A model generated the notes under the pieces. That model saw nothing but the letters and a program-made list of their open reading frames with translations. It ran no database searches and was not told the DNA's origin. 64,000 nt of DNA from JASJBU01 sp963797085 (GTDB taxonomy: Bacteria > Pseudomonadota > Gammaproteobacteria > Chromatiales > Chromatiaceae), in NCBI GenBank assembly GCA_963797085.1, contig CAWCOA010000019.1:423816-487815 (forward strand). Direction: 5' to 3'. Each line of letters opens with the position of its first letter. Positions within the stretch are counted from its first letter, which is position 1. Position numbers and translations under genes: made by a program. Positions 17,219-28,475 of the stretch are shown here, one piece after another.

Positions 17219-19960
17219 ATGGTTAAAAATAAAGAAGTTATCTTCAATAAACGGCAAGGCACTCTGGCCTTGTCATGCGCTGCTATGTTATTAAGTTTTT
17301 CTACCGCCTCAGTGGCTGACCGTGATTCGAGCCACGAGAGAAAGAGTAGTTCTAAGAGCTCATCTGAGAGCGTGAGTGCTTTCGAAATTTCCTCAGCCAG
17401 CTGGAATGCAGATAGATCCTCTCTCAGGGTCAAAGGAACCGGCGAACGCGGGGCAACCGTCAGTGTCGTGAATGCGACGACGATGCAGGCCTTAGGCTCT
17501 GATAATATCGAACGCAGCAGCTGGAGAGTCACCAGCCGCGATCCTTCCAGCGTGCCCTGCAGCATTCAGGCCACGCAGTCTGATGGCCAGACAGCTGTAC
17601 TGAGTGTTGCCAATGCCCCAGCGGATTGTGACACGCTAGCCGGCGGCGGTGATTCCGGTGGTGGTAACAGCGGTGGTGGTAACAGCGGTGGCGATACCGG
17701 TGGTGGCAACAACGGCGGTGATACTGGCGGTGGCAATCCACCAACCCCACCTGTGATACCGAATGTGTCCATCAACTCCACCAGCCAGAATGGTTTTCCC
17801 AACAGTCCGGTTCCCGAACAGCCCCTGACTGGCCAAGCCGGTTACCAGATCTTTGCGATCAACGACTTGGGCATGCACTGCGGTGACTTCGATACCCGCA
17901 TCTCTAGCATTCTGCCCCCCTTCAATGTGTTGCATGCCACCGTTATCCAGCGTGGCGCTGAACCCACCGTACTCACCCCCGCCGATGGTGTCGAGGTTTA
18001 CTATTCCGCGGCTTCCAATCCAGATGACCCGATTCTCAGCGGCATCAACTCCGCCGGCACCGGGGATGTTTATTCCAGCATGTTGCCCAGCGGCAGGGTC
18101 TTCAAGACCAACTTCTGGGATGTCGCCCGCGATGCCATGGACCCCTTTTATCCTGCGGGAATCCTGCCGGCGTTTTATCCGGCCGGACCCCTCGCGGATA
18201 TTCTGGACCTGGGCCTGCCCGCGCCCAACGTGGAACAGCTCCACTTGGGCGATGGCAACCTGACTGCCGATCAACAGTCCATGCCGGGGCGTCATGCACC
18301 GTACATCGACAATATGGCTGAGCGTTTCGAAGCCTATGTGGTCGATCAGGCATTCTTCACCAATCCCGCCTTTCAGTTTGGCTACGTAAAAGAAGGTGTA
18401 AACTGGTATGAAGCCCCCGGCATTCCACTGGCCGCCTTCGATGACTTTGGTCGTGAGAATCCATGGCCTTTGTACCGAGTTCAGGCTGTACAGAATGGTA
18501 CAGTTCTCGCCTCAACCGACACGGTAGTACCGATCTCCGGTGAAGCAAACTGCGGCTCCTGCCACAATTCAACCTTCGACGGTGGTAATGGCGCGGCAAC
18601 CAACAGCCTGGTAGCAGCTGGTATCCCGGTAGCGACCGTATTAGACGATCCTAAGATGGATCAGGTGCCTTTGGAGGTCAGTAAAGAGTACGCCGCCGAT
18701 ACCAATCTGATTCGCCTGCACGATCTGAAACACGGCTCCGGCAACCCGAATGGCGCCAAATACACACCAGACCTGGTTGATCAGACGCCGATCGTCTGTC
18801 AATCCTGCCACTACACTCCGGCCCTGGATCTGGCCCAGCTGGGACCCTTGGGACCCGAGAATGACGGCCCACTGGTACTCAATGGCGTCACCATCTCAGA
18901 CTCTCTGGCCAACGGCCGTCAGCAAGTCAGCAACAAGAGTATGTCCAATGTCATGCACAGCCACCACGGCAGCGTGACCGACGCCAATGGCAACAAACTG
19001 TTCCCGGAAATGCCGCCTGCCATCAAGGATGACCTGGGTATGATCGTCAATTTCCAGGAACGTAGAGATGCCCTGGAAGCCACCTGCTACCAGTGCCATC
19101 CCGGCCGTCGTACTGACTGTCTGCGCGGCGCCATGTCCAACGGCGGCATGCTCTGCCAGGACTGCCACGGCAACATGGATCAAGTGGGTGACGACTTTAC
19201 GCGTAATGTAAGCGCGGATAATCCTGGTGCATTTGAGCTGGGTGGCGATTACTACACCAACCCTGACCAGCCCCGCGTACCCTGGGCCAACGAACCCGGC
19301 TGCGGCGCCTGTCATACCGGTGACGCGATGGACAACCTGGCGGGCACCCCCGGCACAGTGGTCAACAACTATGACACCGATGCCAACATCGATGACATCC
19401 GTCTGTTCCAGGCATTCCGTAGCGATGACCCCAAAGCAACGCCGATCGTACCCAGCAACAAGCGTTTTGCCGAGAATGTCATCGAGGCAGACAACCCTGC
19501 AGTCAGCGGACCGGATGATCCGCGTATCGGCAATCCGATGCTCTACCGGGTCAGCACCGGCCACAGAGGCATCTTCTGTGAAGCCTGCCATGGTTCCACC
19601 CACGGTATCTGGCCAAACAAAAATCCGCTGGCCAACGATAATGTGACCTCGAATCAGTTGCAGGGTCACACCGGCACCATCACCGAGTGCAGCACCTGTC
19701 ACGAAGGCGACCTGGGCAACACCCTGGGAGGCCCGCATGGCATGCACCCGGTGGGTGACACCAGCTTCTCTGACGGTGGCCATGAAAACATGGCTGAAAA
19801 CAATGCGGACGACTGCCGCGCCTGCCATGGTGTGAATGGTGAAGGCACCGTGTTGTCGCGTGCCGCCACTGACCGAGTCCTCTCCAACGAGGGTGAAACG
19901 GTAACAATCGCCAAAGGCGAACCAGTGACCTGCACACACTGCCACGAAAATAAACTCTAA
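17219..19960 (+). CDS. exported nine-haem c-type cytochrome with glycine-rich linker
   Basis: The 913-residue protein starts at ATG 17219 (TTGGAGG just upstream) with a signal peptide ending near SVADRDSS. About residues 55-140 look like an Ig-like domain, then a GGGNSGG/GGDTGG linker (about 143-177). A domain opening IFAINDLGMHCGD follows, and nine CxxCH haem sites lie in the C-terminal half at about residues 444, 526, 622, 645, 694, 786, 823, 866 and 904 (CGSCH, CQSCH, CYQCH, CQDCH, CGACH, CEACH, CSTCH, CRACH, CTHCH). This implies a periplasmic or cell-surface electron carrier. The electron donor, acceptor and final location are unknown; no porin or other cytochrome gene is adjacent. A terminator follows. 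Confidence 0.9.
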   Translation: MVKNKEVIFNKRQGTLALSCAAMLLSFSTASVADRDSSHERKSSSKSSSESVSAFEISSASWNADRSSLRVKGTGERGATVSVVNATTMQALGSDNIERSSWRVTSRDPSSVPCSIQATQSDGQTAVLSVANAPADCDTLAGGGDSGGGNSGGGNSGGDTGGGNNGGDTGGGNPPTPPVIPNVSINSTSQNGFPNSPVPEQPLTGQAGYQIFAINDLGMHCGDFDTRISSILPPFNVLHATVIQRGAEPTVLTPADGVEVYYSAASNPDDPILSGINSAGTGDVYSSMLPSGRVFKTNFWDVARDAMDPFYPAGILPAFYPAGPLADILDLGLPAPNVEQLHLGDGNLTADQQSMPGRHAPYIDNMAERFEAYVVDQAFFTNPAFQFGYVKEGVNWYEAPGIPLAAFDDFGRENPWPLYRVQAVQNGTVLASTDTVVPISGEANCGSCHNSTFDGGNGAATNSLVAAGIPVATVLDDPKMDQVPLEVSKEYAADTNLIRLHDLKHGSGNPNGAKYTPDLVDQTPIVCQSCHYTPALDLAQLGPLGPENDGPLVLNGVTISDSLANGRQQVSNKSMSNVMHSHHGSVTDANGNKLFPEMPPAIKDDLGMIVNFQERRDALEATCYQCHPGRRTDCLRGAMSNGGMLCQDCHGNMDQVGDDFTRNVSADNPGAFELGGDYYTNPDQPRVPWANEPGCGACHTGDAMDNLAGTPGTVVNNYDTDANIDDIRLFQAFRSDDPKATPIVPSNKRFAENVIEADNPAVSGPDDPRIGNPMLYRVSTGHRGIFCEACHGSTHGIWPNKNPLANDNVTSNQLQGHTGTITECSTCHEGDLGNTLGGPHGMHPVGDTSFSDGGHENMAENNADDCRACHGVNGEGTVLSRAATDRVLSNEGETVTIAKGEPVTCTHCHENKL

Positions 19961-19987
19961 CTAGTTTTTTCTTACCTCACCCCCTTT

Positions 19988-20018
19988 AACCCGCGTTGTT
20001 TTTCACGCGGGTTTTTTT
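19988..20018 (+). terminator. rho-independent terminator of the cytochrome gene
   Basis: AACCCGCG-TTGTTTTTCA-CGCGGGTT stem and loop followed directly by TTTTTT, 28 bases after the cytochrome stop codon. Confidence 0.9.
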
Positions 20019-20087
20019 ATGTGCATGGATGCACGGTATGCCGCGGGCGCACGGCAGAAATTTGTTCCTGACAATTTCTGCATTTCC

Positions 20088-20244
20088 GCCGCACACGGAT
20101 GTGCAAGTGTCGCGGGGGCACGAAGCCCAGGAGCGACCGCCGCACACGGATGTGCAAGTGTCGCGGGGGCACGAAGCCCAGGAGCGACAACGCCGCAAGT
20201 CACGGATGTGCAAGTGTCGCGGGGGCAGGAAGCCCTGGAGCGAC
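20088..20244. repeat. three tandem copies of a 50-base GC-rich unit
   Basis: Two identical 50-base copies (20088-20137 and 20139-20188, core GATGTGCAAGTGTCGCGGGG) are followed by a diverged third (20192-20244). Open frames across them exist in several frames but look like composition effects. The flanks to about 20500 carry more short related words (GGATGCA, CAGGAGCGA). Confidence 0.85.
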
Positions 20245-20569
20245 CCACATCTGCCGTGCAGGGCAAGGATTGTTCCCAACAATACTATTGCATTTGCTGC
20301 ATCCATGGAGGTCAGACGCACAAATGCAACGTTTGCGGGATGCAAAAGAGCTGCCCTGTGGGTCAGTAGAAAATTGCTCCTCGGCAATTGCTCCTGCATT
20401 GCTCTACCACCTACATCCTTGTAGGCGTGCATTTTCTGCATTCCCCACGTCCCTGTGGGTCAGATGAACAGGAGCGGCGAATGTACAAATTCATTTTCAG
20501 AGGCTCACGGAATGAGCCCCTACCCGGGTTAGACTGCGGTGCATGTCTTTTTGTAACGGGAGAGCCGCC
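20245..20569. other. 325-base non-coding stretch with inverted short words
   Basis: I see no supported gene. It contains small hairpins such as AAATTGCTCC..GGCAATTGCTCC and CTACATCCTTGTAGG and appears to be the weaker continuation of the tandem-repeat block before the HIRAN gene. Confidence 0.4.
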
Positions 20570-20980
20570 ATGCAACGCCATACCTTCATCAATAAACTGC
20601 TGGGCAACCTGAATCTTGCTGTGGCTGGCAGCCGCTGCGCTTATCCATTTCCTGCCGAACCGAAAAGGCGCATCCTGCTGCAGGAATCCCCTCTCGCCGG
20701 CTACCAGCACCATCGGGCTTCCGGCATCTGGTCCTTCCTGCGTGTTGGTGAAACCCTCCAACTACGCCGTGAAATCGGCAATCCACATGACCCGAACGCA
20801 ATTGCAGTCTGGTTCAAGAATGAACACCTGGGCTATGTGCCGCGTCGGGAGAACAAGACCCTGGCGCAGATGATGGACCGGGGCGAAAGGCTGGAGGCGC
20901 GCATCATACGCCTGCTGGAGGACGACAACCCCTGGCGGCGCATCCGCTACCGAATCGACCTGATACCGGATGTCTTTTGA
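20570..20980 (+). CDS. HIRAN-domain protein
   Basis: A 136-residue protein from ATG 20570 (GGGAGAG upstream). Residues about 40-115 form a HIRAN domain: SPLAGYQHHRASGIWSFLRV, then GNPHDPNAIAVWFKNEHLGYVP. In HLTF/Rad5-type helicases HIRAN binds 3' DNA ends or damaged DNA; stand-alone bacterial versions are common and poorly characterised. The N-terminal 35 residues are basic with a short hydrophobic patch. It is followed 63 bases later by the YecA-like gene. Confidence 0.85.
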   Translation: MQRHTFINKLLGNLNLAVAGSRCAYPFPAEPKRRILLQESPLAGYQHHRASGIWSFLRVGETLQLRREIGNPHDPNAIAVWFKNEHLGYVPRRENKTLAQMMDRGERLEARIIRLLEDDNPWRRIRYRIDLIPDVF

Positions 20981-21043
20981 GCAGATTCCCAACTCAACCG
21001 GTTCAGAGTAAGCTGCTCATCGAGGACACCCGAGTAGCGACAC

Positions 21044-22589
<1,546 letters not shown>

Positions 22590-22662
22590 ATCTGAATCGT
22601 TTACCCCTTCCCCTGTGGGGAAGGCCGGGATGGGGGCCAAACCAGACAGCGGATACCCACTC

Positions 22663-22703
22663 ACAAACTGGTCATTTACCAAATGACCAGTTTGTACTAT
22701 ACT
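22663..22703 (+). promoter_or_regulatory. promoter with overlapping operator of the Phd/PIN toxin-antitoxin pair
   Basis: A perfect 15-bp inverted repeat, ACAAACTGGTCATTT-acc-AAATGACCAGTTTGT (22663-22695), covers a -35-like TTTACC (22675-22680). Exactly 17 bases later lies TATACT (22698-22703). The antitoxin GTG is 31 bases further. This is the expected layout for autorepression by a Phd/YefM-type antitoxin. Confidence 0.75.
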
Positions 22704-22734
22704 AGACTTTCAACCAGTTAATTGAGAGAGTCCC

Positions 22735-23001
22735 GTGGAAATCAACGCCACCGAATTCAAGGCCAAGTGTTTGAAACTGATGGATGAAATCGCCAAAACC
22801 CACGAGCCCATCATTGTCACCAAACGCGGCAAACCGGTAGCAAAGGTAACCCCCATCGAAGCGGATCAACAGCAGTCATATTTTGGCTATATGGCAGGCA
22901 CAATCACCATCACTGGCGACATTATATCCCCCATCGAAGAGCCTTGGGCGGCCATCACAGGTGAAGAGGATCATTTTTATCAAGGACTCGGATGTGGTTG
23001 A
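22735..23001 (+). CDS. Phd/YefM-family antitoxin
   Basis: An 88-residue protein from GTG 22735 behind GAGAGAG. MEINATEFKAKCLKLMDEIA and the following EPIIVTKRGKPVAKVTPI are the Phd/YefM DNA-binding core, and the C-terminal half (DIISPIEEPWAAITGEE) is the toxin-neutralising arm. It binds the operator upstream and a PIN toxin encoded 34 bases downstream. The tail after EED is slightly longer than in most relatives. Confidence 0.88.
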   Translation: MEINATEFKAKCLKLMDEIAKTHEPIIVTKRGKPVAKVTPIEADQQQSYFGYMAGTITITGDIISPIEEPWAAITGEEDHFYQGLGCG

Positions 23002-23035
23002 CGAGGAAGGCTCCCGAGGAAAATGGAGACAATGA

Positions 23036-23474
23036 TTGAATAATGGACTGCTTATCGATACCCACATCTGGCTCTGGTTTGCCGGTCTTAACCCTCGACT
23101 GCGAGCCACCGGGTCAAACGGCAATCGATGATGCAATCCGTACCGGCAGGCTACGTGTATCGGTAATCTCCTTATGGGAAATCAGTCAACTTGAAGCAGC
23201 CGGACGGCTCCACCTCAACATGCCCGTTGAAGAGTGGATGCAAGCGACACTGACATTACCAGGATTAAAGGTCATCGAACTGGAACTCCCTATAATCCTC
23301 GATGCCCACCGTTTGCCTGGAGAATTTCATAAAGATCCTGCCGATCAAATTCTGGTAGCCACAGCCAGACACCATGAACTGACACTACTCACCGAGGATA
23401 AAAAGATACTCGACTATGCGCAGCAATGTTACGTCCGCGCCTGCTCGTCAGCTGAAACAGATCAGTTGGCGTGA
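23036..23474 (+). pseudogene. PIN-domain (VapC-type) toxin with one frameshift
   Basis: The reading frame opens at TTG 23036 (GGAG 10 bases upstream) with LLIDTHIWLWFAGLNPRLRA, the conserved PIN start with its first acidic residue. It continues in the next frame as TAIDDAIRTGRLRVSVISLW through VEEWMQATLTLPGLKVIELE to DPADQILVATA and LLTEDKKI, which carry the later acidic residues. Removing one G from GGG at about 23113-23115 restores a protein of about 145 residues. PIN toxins cut RNA. If the indel is real, the toxin is inactive while the antitoxin stays intact. Confidence 0.8.
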
Positions 23475-23622
23475 TGCAAACATCCTTGATGGCAGATGGG
23501 CTGCTGTGAATAAACCCTGCCGCCTAAAGAACTAAATTCTCAAATGGAATCAGAGGCTCACGAAATGAGCTCCTGAGGATGCTATAGAGGACCACCAAGC
23601 AGTTAGAGTAGGATTTCGCAGC

Positions 23623-26376
23623 ATGCCAGACAAACCCTATTTTCAATATTGGGGTAAGGCCCGCAAGGACGATCAACCGGGCGAACCCTATCATTTGTTG
23701 CCTTACCACTGCCTGGATGTTGCAGCGGTCGGTAAAGTTCTGCTGCAATCTCACCCACCCATCAGACAGGGCCTCACCAGACTGAGCGGTTTGGACGAAA
23801 AGGAAATTATTCACTGGTTGATATTTTTTCTGGCGTTGCATGACATCGGTAAGTTTGCTGTCAGCTTTCAGCAACTCCGGCCTGATCTATTGACGGTTCT
23901 ACAGCAAAGGAAAAGCCACAAGCAATACACAGAAAGACACGACTGCCTGGGTTATGAAATCTGGAAAAAAGATCTAAAAGCACATCTACAGGAAAAAGGT
24001 CTGCTACCAAGAGGCAGACAAGCGTGCAGGCCTGCAGGCGGCAGACTATTGGGCTCTGGCTGTGACCGGTCATCATGGCCAACCACCACAACGAAAAAAT
24101 GCTGGATTTCTTCTCGCTGACCACTTCGAAAATACCGACCAGGATGCCGCACTGGGATTTATCGAAGACCTGATTGAGATATTGCTGGGTGACAGCCTCC
24201 CAATACCTGACATTCAAAAAGACAGAGCCAAAGAAGCATCCTGGTGGTTGGCGGGCTTTGCCGTGCTTTGTGACTGGCTGGGTTCAAATGCAGACTACTT
24301 CCCGTATCAGACACAACCCATAAAGCTGGCGGATTATTGGAAACTCACACTCGATCTCGCACAAAAGGCTGTTGACGACACAGAGCTGCTACCTGCCAAG
24401 CCAGGTTCCCATCTCACCCTGGAGCAACTGATCCCCAGCGCCACTGACATCAGCCCGACGCCACTGCAACAGCTCGCCGCAGAGATCAAGCTTGGCGACG
24501 CTCCGCAACTGTTTATTCTCGAAGACGTGACCGGCGCGGGAAAAACAGAGGCGGCCATCTTGCTGGCCCATCGATTGATGCAGTCAAACCTGGCCAACGG
24601 CATCTACTTCGGCCTGCCCACCATGGCGACCGCCAATGCCATGTATGCCCGCCTGAGTGATGTCTACCGACAGCTCTACAGCAGCAAGACCAACCCATCA
24701 CTGGTCCTCGCTCACAGCGCAAGGAACCTGTCAGATCAATTCCGCCAATCGTTGCTACCTGAAATTGATCACCCCGAATCTGAATATGCTAGCAGTGACG
24801 CCCCGCCCGCCTCTGTCCATTGCAGTCAATGGTTCGCGGATAGTCGGAAAAAGGCGCTGCTGGCGGAACTGGGGGTCGGCACCATCGATCAGGCACTGCT
24901 CGGCATACTGCCCAGCAGACACCAATCTCTGAGGTTGTTGGGACTGATGCACAAAGTCCTGCTGGTGGACGAGGTTCACGCCTGTGACGCTTACATGCAG
25001 CCGCTGCTTTGTAATTTGTTGCGCGCCCATGCCATGGCGGGCGGTAGCGCCATCCTGCTTTCAGCTACTCTGCCACAATCCCAGCGCCAACAACTGCTCG
25101 ACGCCTTTACAGACGGCCTGAAGCAACCCCACCAAACACTCAAATCCAATGCCTATCCGCTACTGACCCACTATCAGAGTGATGCCGCAGGAGAGTACCC
25201 GCTGGAAACTCGTCCCACTGTCCGCCGCCATGTCCGGGTTGAATTCGTAGACGACCTGCAGGCAGTTGAACAAAAGCTTGCCGACAGCGTTGCCGCTGGC
25301 CAGTGCGCCTGCTGGATACGCAACACCGTGGCGGATGCCCGTGAGGCCTATCAGCAGTTAAAGCGTCAATATCCGGAATGGAATATCGACCTGTTCCATG
25401 CCCGCTTCACCCTGGCTGATCGCCTTGCTATCGAACAGCAGGTGCTTGAACGCTTTGGCAAGACCAGCAACCACGAACAGCGTAAGGGGCAAATCCTCAT
25501 TGCGACCCAGGTGGTGGAACAGTCATTGGATCTCGACTTCGATCATCTCATTACTGATCTGGCCCCTATCGACCTCATTATCCAGCGTGCCGGCCGTCTG
25601 CATCGCCATCGGCGTGATGCAAACGGCAATAGGATTAGAGAAAAGGATCAGAGACTGGAACCCACACTCACCATCCATGCCCCGTCCTGGATTGATGATC
25701 CCACAACCAAATGGTTCAAAGAGCCCTTTCCCAGGGTCCAGAGCGTTTACGCAGATCATGGAAAACTCTGGCTTGACCATGAAGCTGCTGCGGGAAAATG
25801 CCGGATTCAGCATGCCGGAAGATGCCAGAACCCTGATCGAAGGCGTTTACGGAGAAGACAATGAAATCCCCGACGGTCTCTGGCAGAGCAAGCTCAGACG
25901 CCCAAGGAGAAAACAGGGCCAAAGCCAGCATCGCGTTACTCAACCAACTCAACCTGGAAACCGGTTACACCACATTGGATGCCCCCAACTGGTGGGATGA
26001 CAGCCAAAACCCCGACCCGCCTGGGCGAAGAGACCACGACCGTCTGGCTGGCGCGTTGGGAGAATGGCGAACTCAGACCCTTCCACGATCACCCATATTT
26101 CGCCTGGCAGCAGAGCAGCGTTGCCATGCGCACAGCCCTGATAGCAGAAGCTGCACCCGACAAAGAAATCCCGAAAGAAGTCATTGAAGCATGCAGGAGC
26201 AGTTGCCTGCCAAGGGAAAATGGGGGGTATTGTTGCCGCTGCTCAAAGATCAATCGGGTATCTGGCAAGGTAATGCTAAAGATAAGAATGGGAATCCCGA
26301 TACATTCTACTATCACTCTGAGCAAGGCCTCATGAGTTCAAAGGAATACAACCTACAAGAGGGACAAGATCAATGA
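23623..26376 (+). pseudogene. cas3: Cas3 helicase-nuclease, type I-E, with about five frameshifts
   Basis: Reading across frames gives a complete Cas3. The HD nuclease part has FFLALHDIGKF and AVTGHHGQPP; the helicase has the Walker A segment DVTGAGKTEAA, LLVDEVHACD (DExH-like box) and LLSATLPQSQR, then motif VI IIQRAGRLHRH and the C-terminal domain. Frame changes occur at about 24003-24008 (extra base), 25773 (extra T in CTTGACC), 25897-25901 (extra C), 26006-26009 (AAAA for AAA) and 26203 (one T missing). The repaired length is about 917 residues. Its stop overlaps the cas8e ATG (ATGA). Cas3 unwinds and shreds target DNA recruited by Cascade; as written, no intact product is possible. Confidence 0.88.
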
Positions 26377-27964
26377 ATCTGCTTGAATCACAATGGATTC
26401 CGGTACGCAGGGAAAGCGGTGAAAGCTACATCGCCCCCTGGCAGCTCACCGAACCTGACGACTCCGTCCTTGAACTCGCCGCCCCCCGCCCCGATTTCAA
26501 CGGTGCCCTGCTGCAGTTCCTCATCGGCCTGCTGCAGACACCTGCCCCCCGGAGGATGGCGATCAATGGGCGGACTGGCTGGAGGAGCCTCCTTCACCTG
26601 AAATCCTTAAACAGAAATTTCAGCCCTTTGCACAGGCCTTTGAGCTGGATGGAGACGGCCCAAGGTTTATGCAAGATCTGCATGAGATTAAAAGGCGACA
26701 AAAACCCATCTCCAGTTTATTAATCGATGCACCTGGCGCACAAACTCCGAAACATAATGCCGACCATTTTATAAAACGAGGTGGCATCAAGGCGATGTGC
26801 CCGATCTGTGCAGCCACAGCATTATTTACACTTCAGACCAATGCGCCCTGCGGTGGCGGTGCGGGTGGCGGACAATTCACTCAATGAGAGGTGGTGGACC
26901 TATTAACCACCTTGGTCGCTCTCGACCCAGCAGGCAGTGACTTGAAAGATACACTCTGGCGCGCCTGCTGGCTGAATGTCGTCGAGAAAGGAGTCATTTC
27001 CGGACTCAGCGGTGACAACCAACAGAATGAATTGAAAGATATTTTCCCATGGCTGGAAGCCACTCGAACCAGTGAAGCAAAAACAGGATCACCCACTACA
27101 CCTTTGGACACCCATCCCTTGCAGATGTACTGGGACATGCCTCGACGTATCCGCTTGGACTGGGAACACACTAGCGAGGGAAATTGTGATCTTTGCGGCA
27201 ATCCTGCTGACAAACTAGTCAGCCAATATGTTACGCAGAATTATGGCATCAACTATGAGGGCGCCTGGAAACATCCTCTGAGCCCCTATTTGATCAACAA
27301 AGATGGGGAAGCCCTGCCACAACACGCCCAGCCTGGCGGCCTGAATTACCGTCACTGGCTCGGCCTTATCAGTACCCTGCCAACCAGTGAACCGGCCAGG
27401 GTAGTCAGGGGAATGACAGATGGGAACAAATTGCTCGAAGGTGAACAATTAAGGCTCCATGTCTTCGGTTATGACATGGATAACATGAAGGCTCGTTGCT
27501 GGTACGAAACCACCTTCCCGCTCTACACCCTCAAACCGGACATCCTCGAAACGTTCACTGCCCGCACCGAAATACTAATTCAAACCGCCACCGATGCCGC
27601 CGGCATGACCCGCAGTTGCATCAAGGAAGCCTGGTTCAAACGTCCGGGCGATGCCAAGGGCGATACCGCCTTTCTGGTGGAAGCCTTCCTCAACCACACT
27701 GAGGCCGAATTCTACTCCAGCCTGAAGCAGCTCAAAGATCAATTGGAGGCCGGCGAAGATGGAACAGCCGTATGGAGAAGCTGGCATCGTGTATTGAGTC
27801 GCGCTGCCTTGTATCTCTTTGACTATTGGACCGCACGCGGCGACTTCGGCACCGTCAATCCCCGCCGCATCGCCCAGGCGCATCGCAAGCTCAACAACTG
27901 GCTTCATGGCAAAAAGCTGAAACAGACACTCGCCGTCAGCAACGACAAGGAGAAAGCCGCATGA
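26373..27964 (+). pseudogene. casA: Cas8e (Cse1), Cascade large subunit, with three frameshifts
   Basis: MNLLESQWIPVRRESGE is a standard Cse1 start. A missing C in the CCCCCC run at 26545-26550 shifts the frame, and the protein continues as EDGDQWADWLEEPPSPEILK with ADHFIKRGGIKAMCPICAAT. Two further changes (about 26852-26870 and 26899-26902) bracket RGGGP, after which an open frame runs to 27964 (TTLVALDPAGSDLK, CDLCGNPADK). The four cysteines in CPIC and CDLC may bind zinc. Cse1 recognises the PAM and recruits Cas3. It overlaps cas3 and cse2 by four bases each, a tight operon. Confidence 0.88.
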
Positions 27965-28449
27965 AAGATCGCTTCAAAAAGGATGCCCCTGCCACCGGCA
28001 TACTCACCCGCTGGTGGCAAGGCCTGGAAAATGACAAAGGGACCAGGGCCGAACTGCGCCGTTGCGACTCACCGGAAAAAGTGATGTTTCACCCGGCATT
28101 CCCACGTCTCTGCCGTCAGCTCGAACCATTGTTGAGAGAGGAATGGAACTGGCAGCTACGTCTAGCTGCGGTGGTGGGGTTGTTAAGCCATGTCCGGCAA
28201 ACCACGGGACAAAACCTCGCCTACCAGATGGCAGGCAATCCGCCCCAGGTCAGTGAACTGCGTTTCCGCCGTCTGCTGCAACGGGACCGGGAAGACCTTT
28301 ACGGGGCCATGATCCGAATTCTGCAGATGCTGGATCACACCGCCAATCTACCCGATCTGATGTCATCTGTTTTTTACTGGGGGGATCCGGTACGTAAGCG
28401 CTGGGCCTTCGACTATTTTCCCAACACCCCTGAATCCAAATTGGCCTGA
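27961..28449 (+). CDS. casB: Cse2 (CasB), Cascade small subunit
   Basis: A 162-residue protein from ATG 27961, overlapping the cas8e stop (ATGA). It begins MKDRFKKDAPATGILTRWWQ and has the Cse2 features RAELRRCDSPEKVMFHPAFP and LRFRRLLQRDREDLYGAMIR. Cse2 forms a dimer along the crRNA backbone of type I-E Cascade and stabilises the R-loop. The gene is open with no apparent indel, unlike its upstream neighbours. Confidence 0.92.
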   Translation: MKDRFKKDAPATGILTRWWQGLENDKGTRAELRRCDSPEKVMFHPAFPRLCRQLEPLLREEWNWQLRLAAVVGLLSHVRQTTGQNLAYQMAGNPPQVSELRFRRLLQRDREDLYGAMIRILQMLDHTANLPDLMSSVFYWGDPVRKRWAFDYFPNTPESKLA

Positions 28450-28475
28450 GATTGACCACACACAAGGAAGAAACC

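Noticed and set aside
19996..20441. Plus- and minus-strand frames of 116-151 codons across the tandem repeats
   Set aside because: Frames are open in several phases at once because of the repeat; peptides are simple repeats without a start signal.
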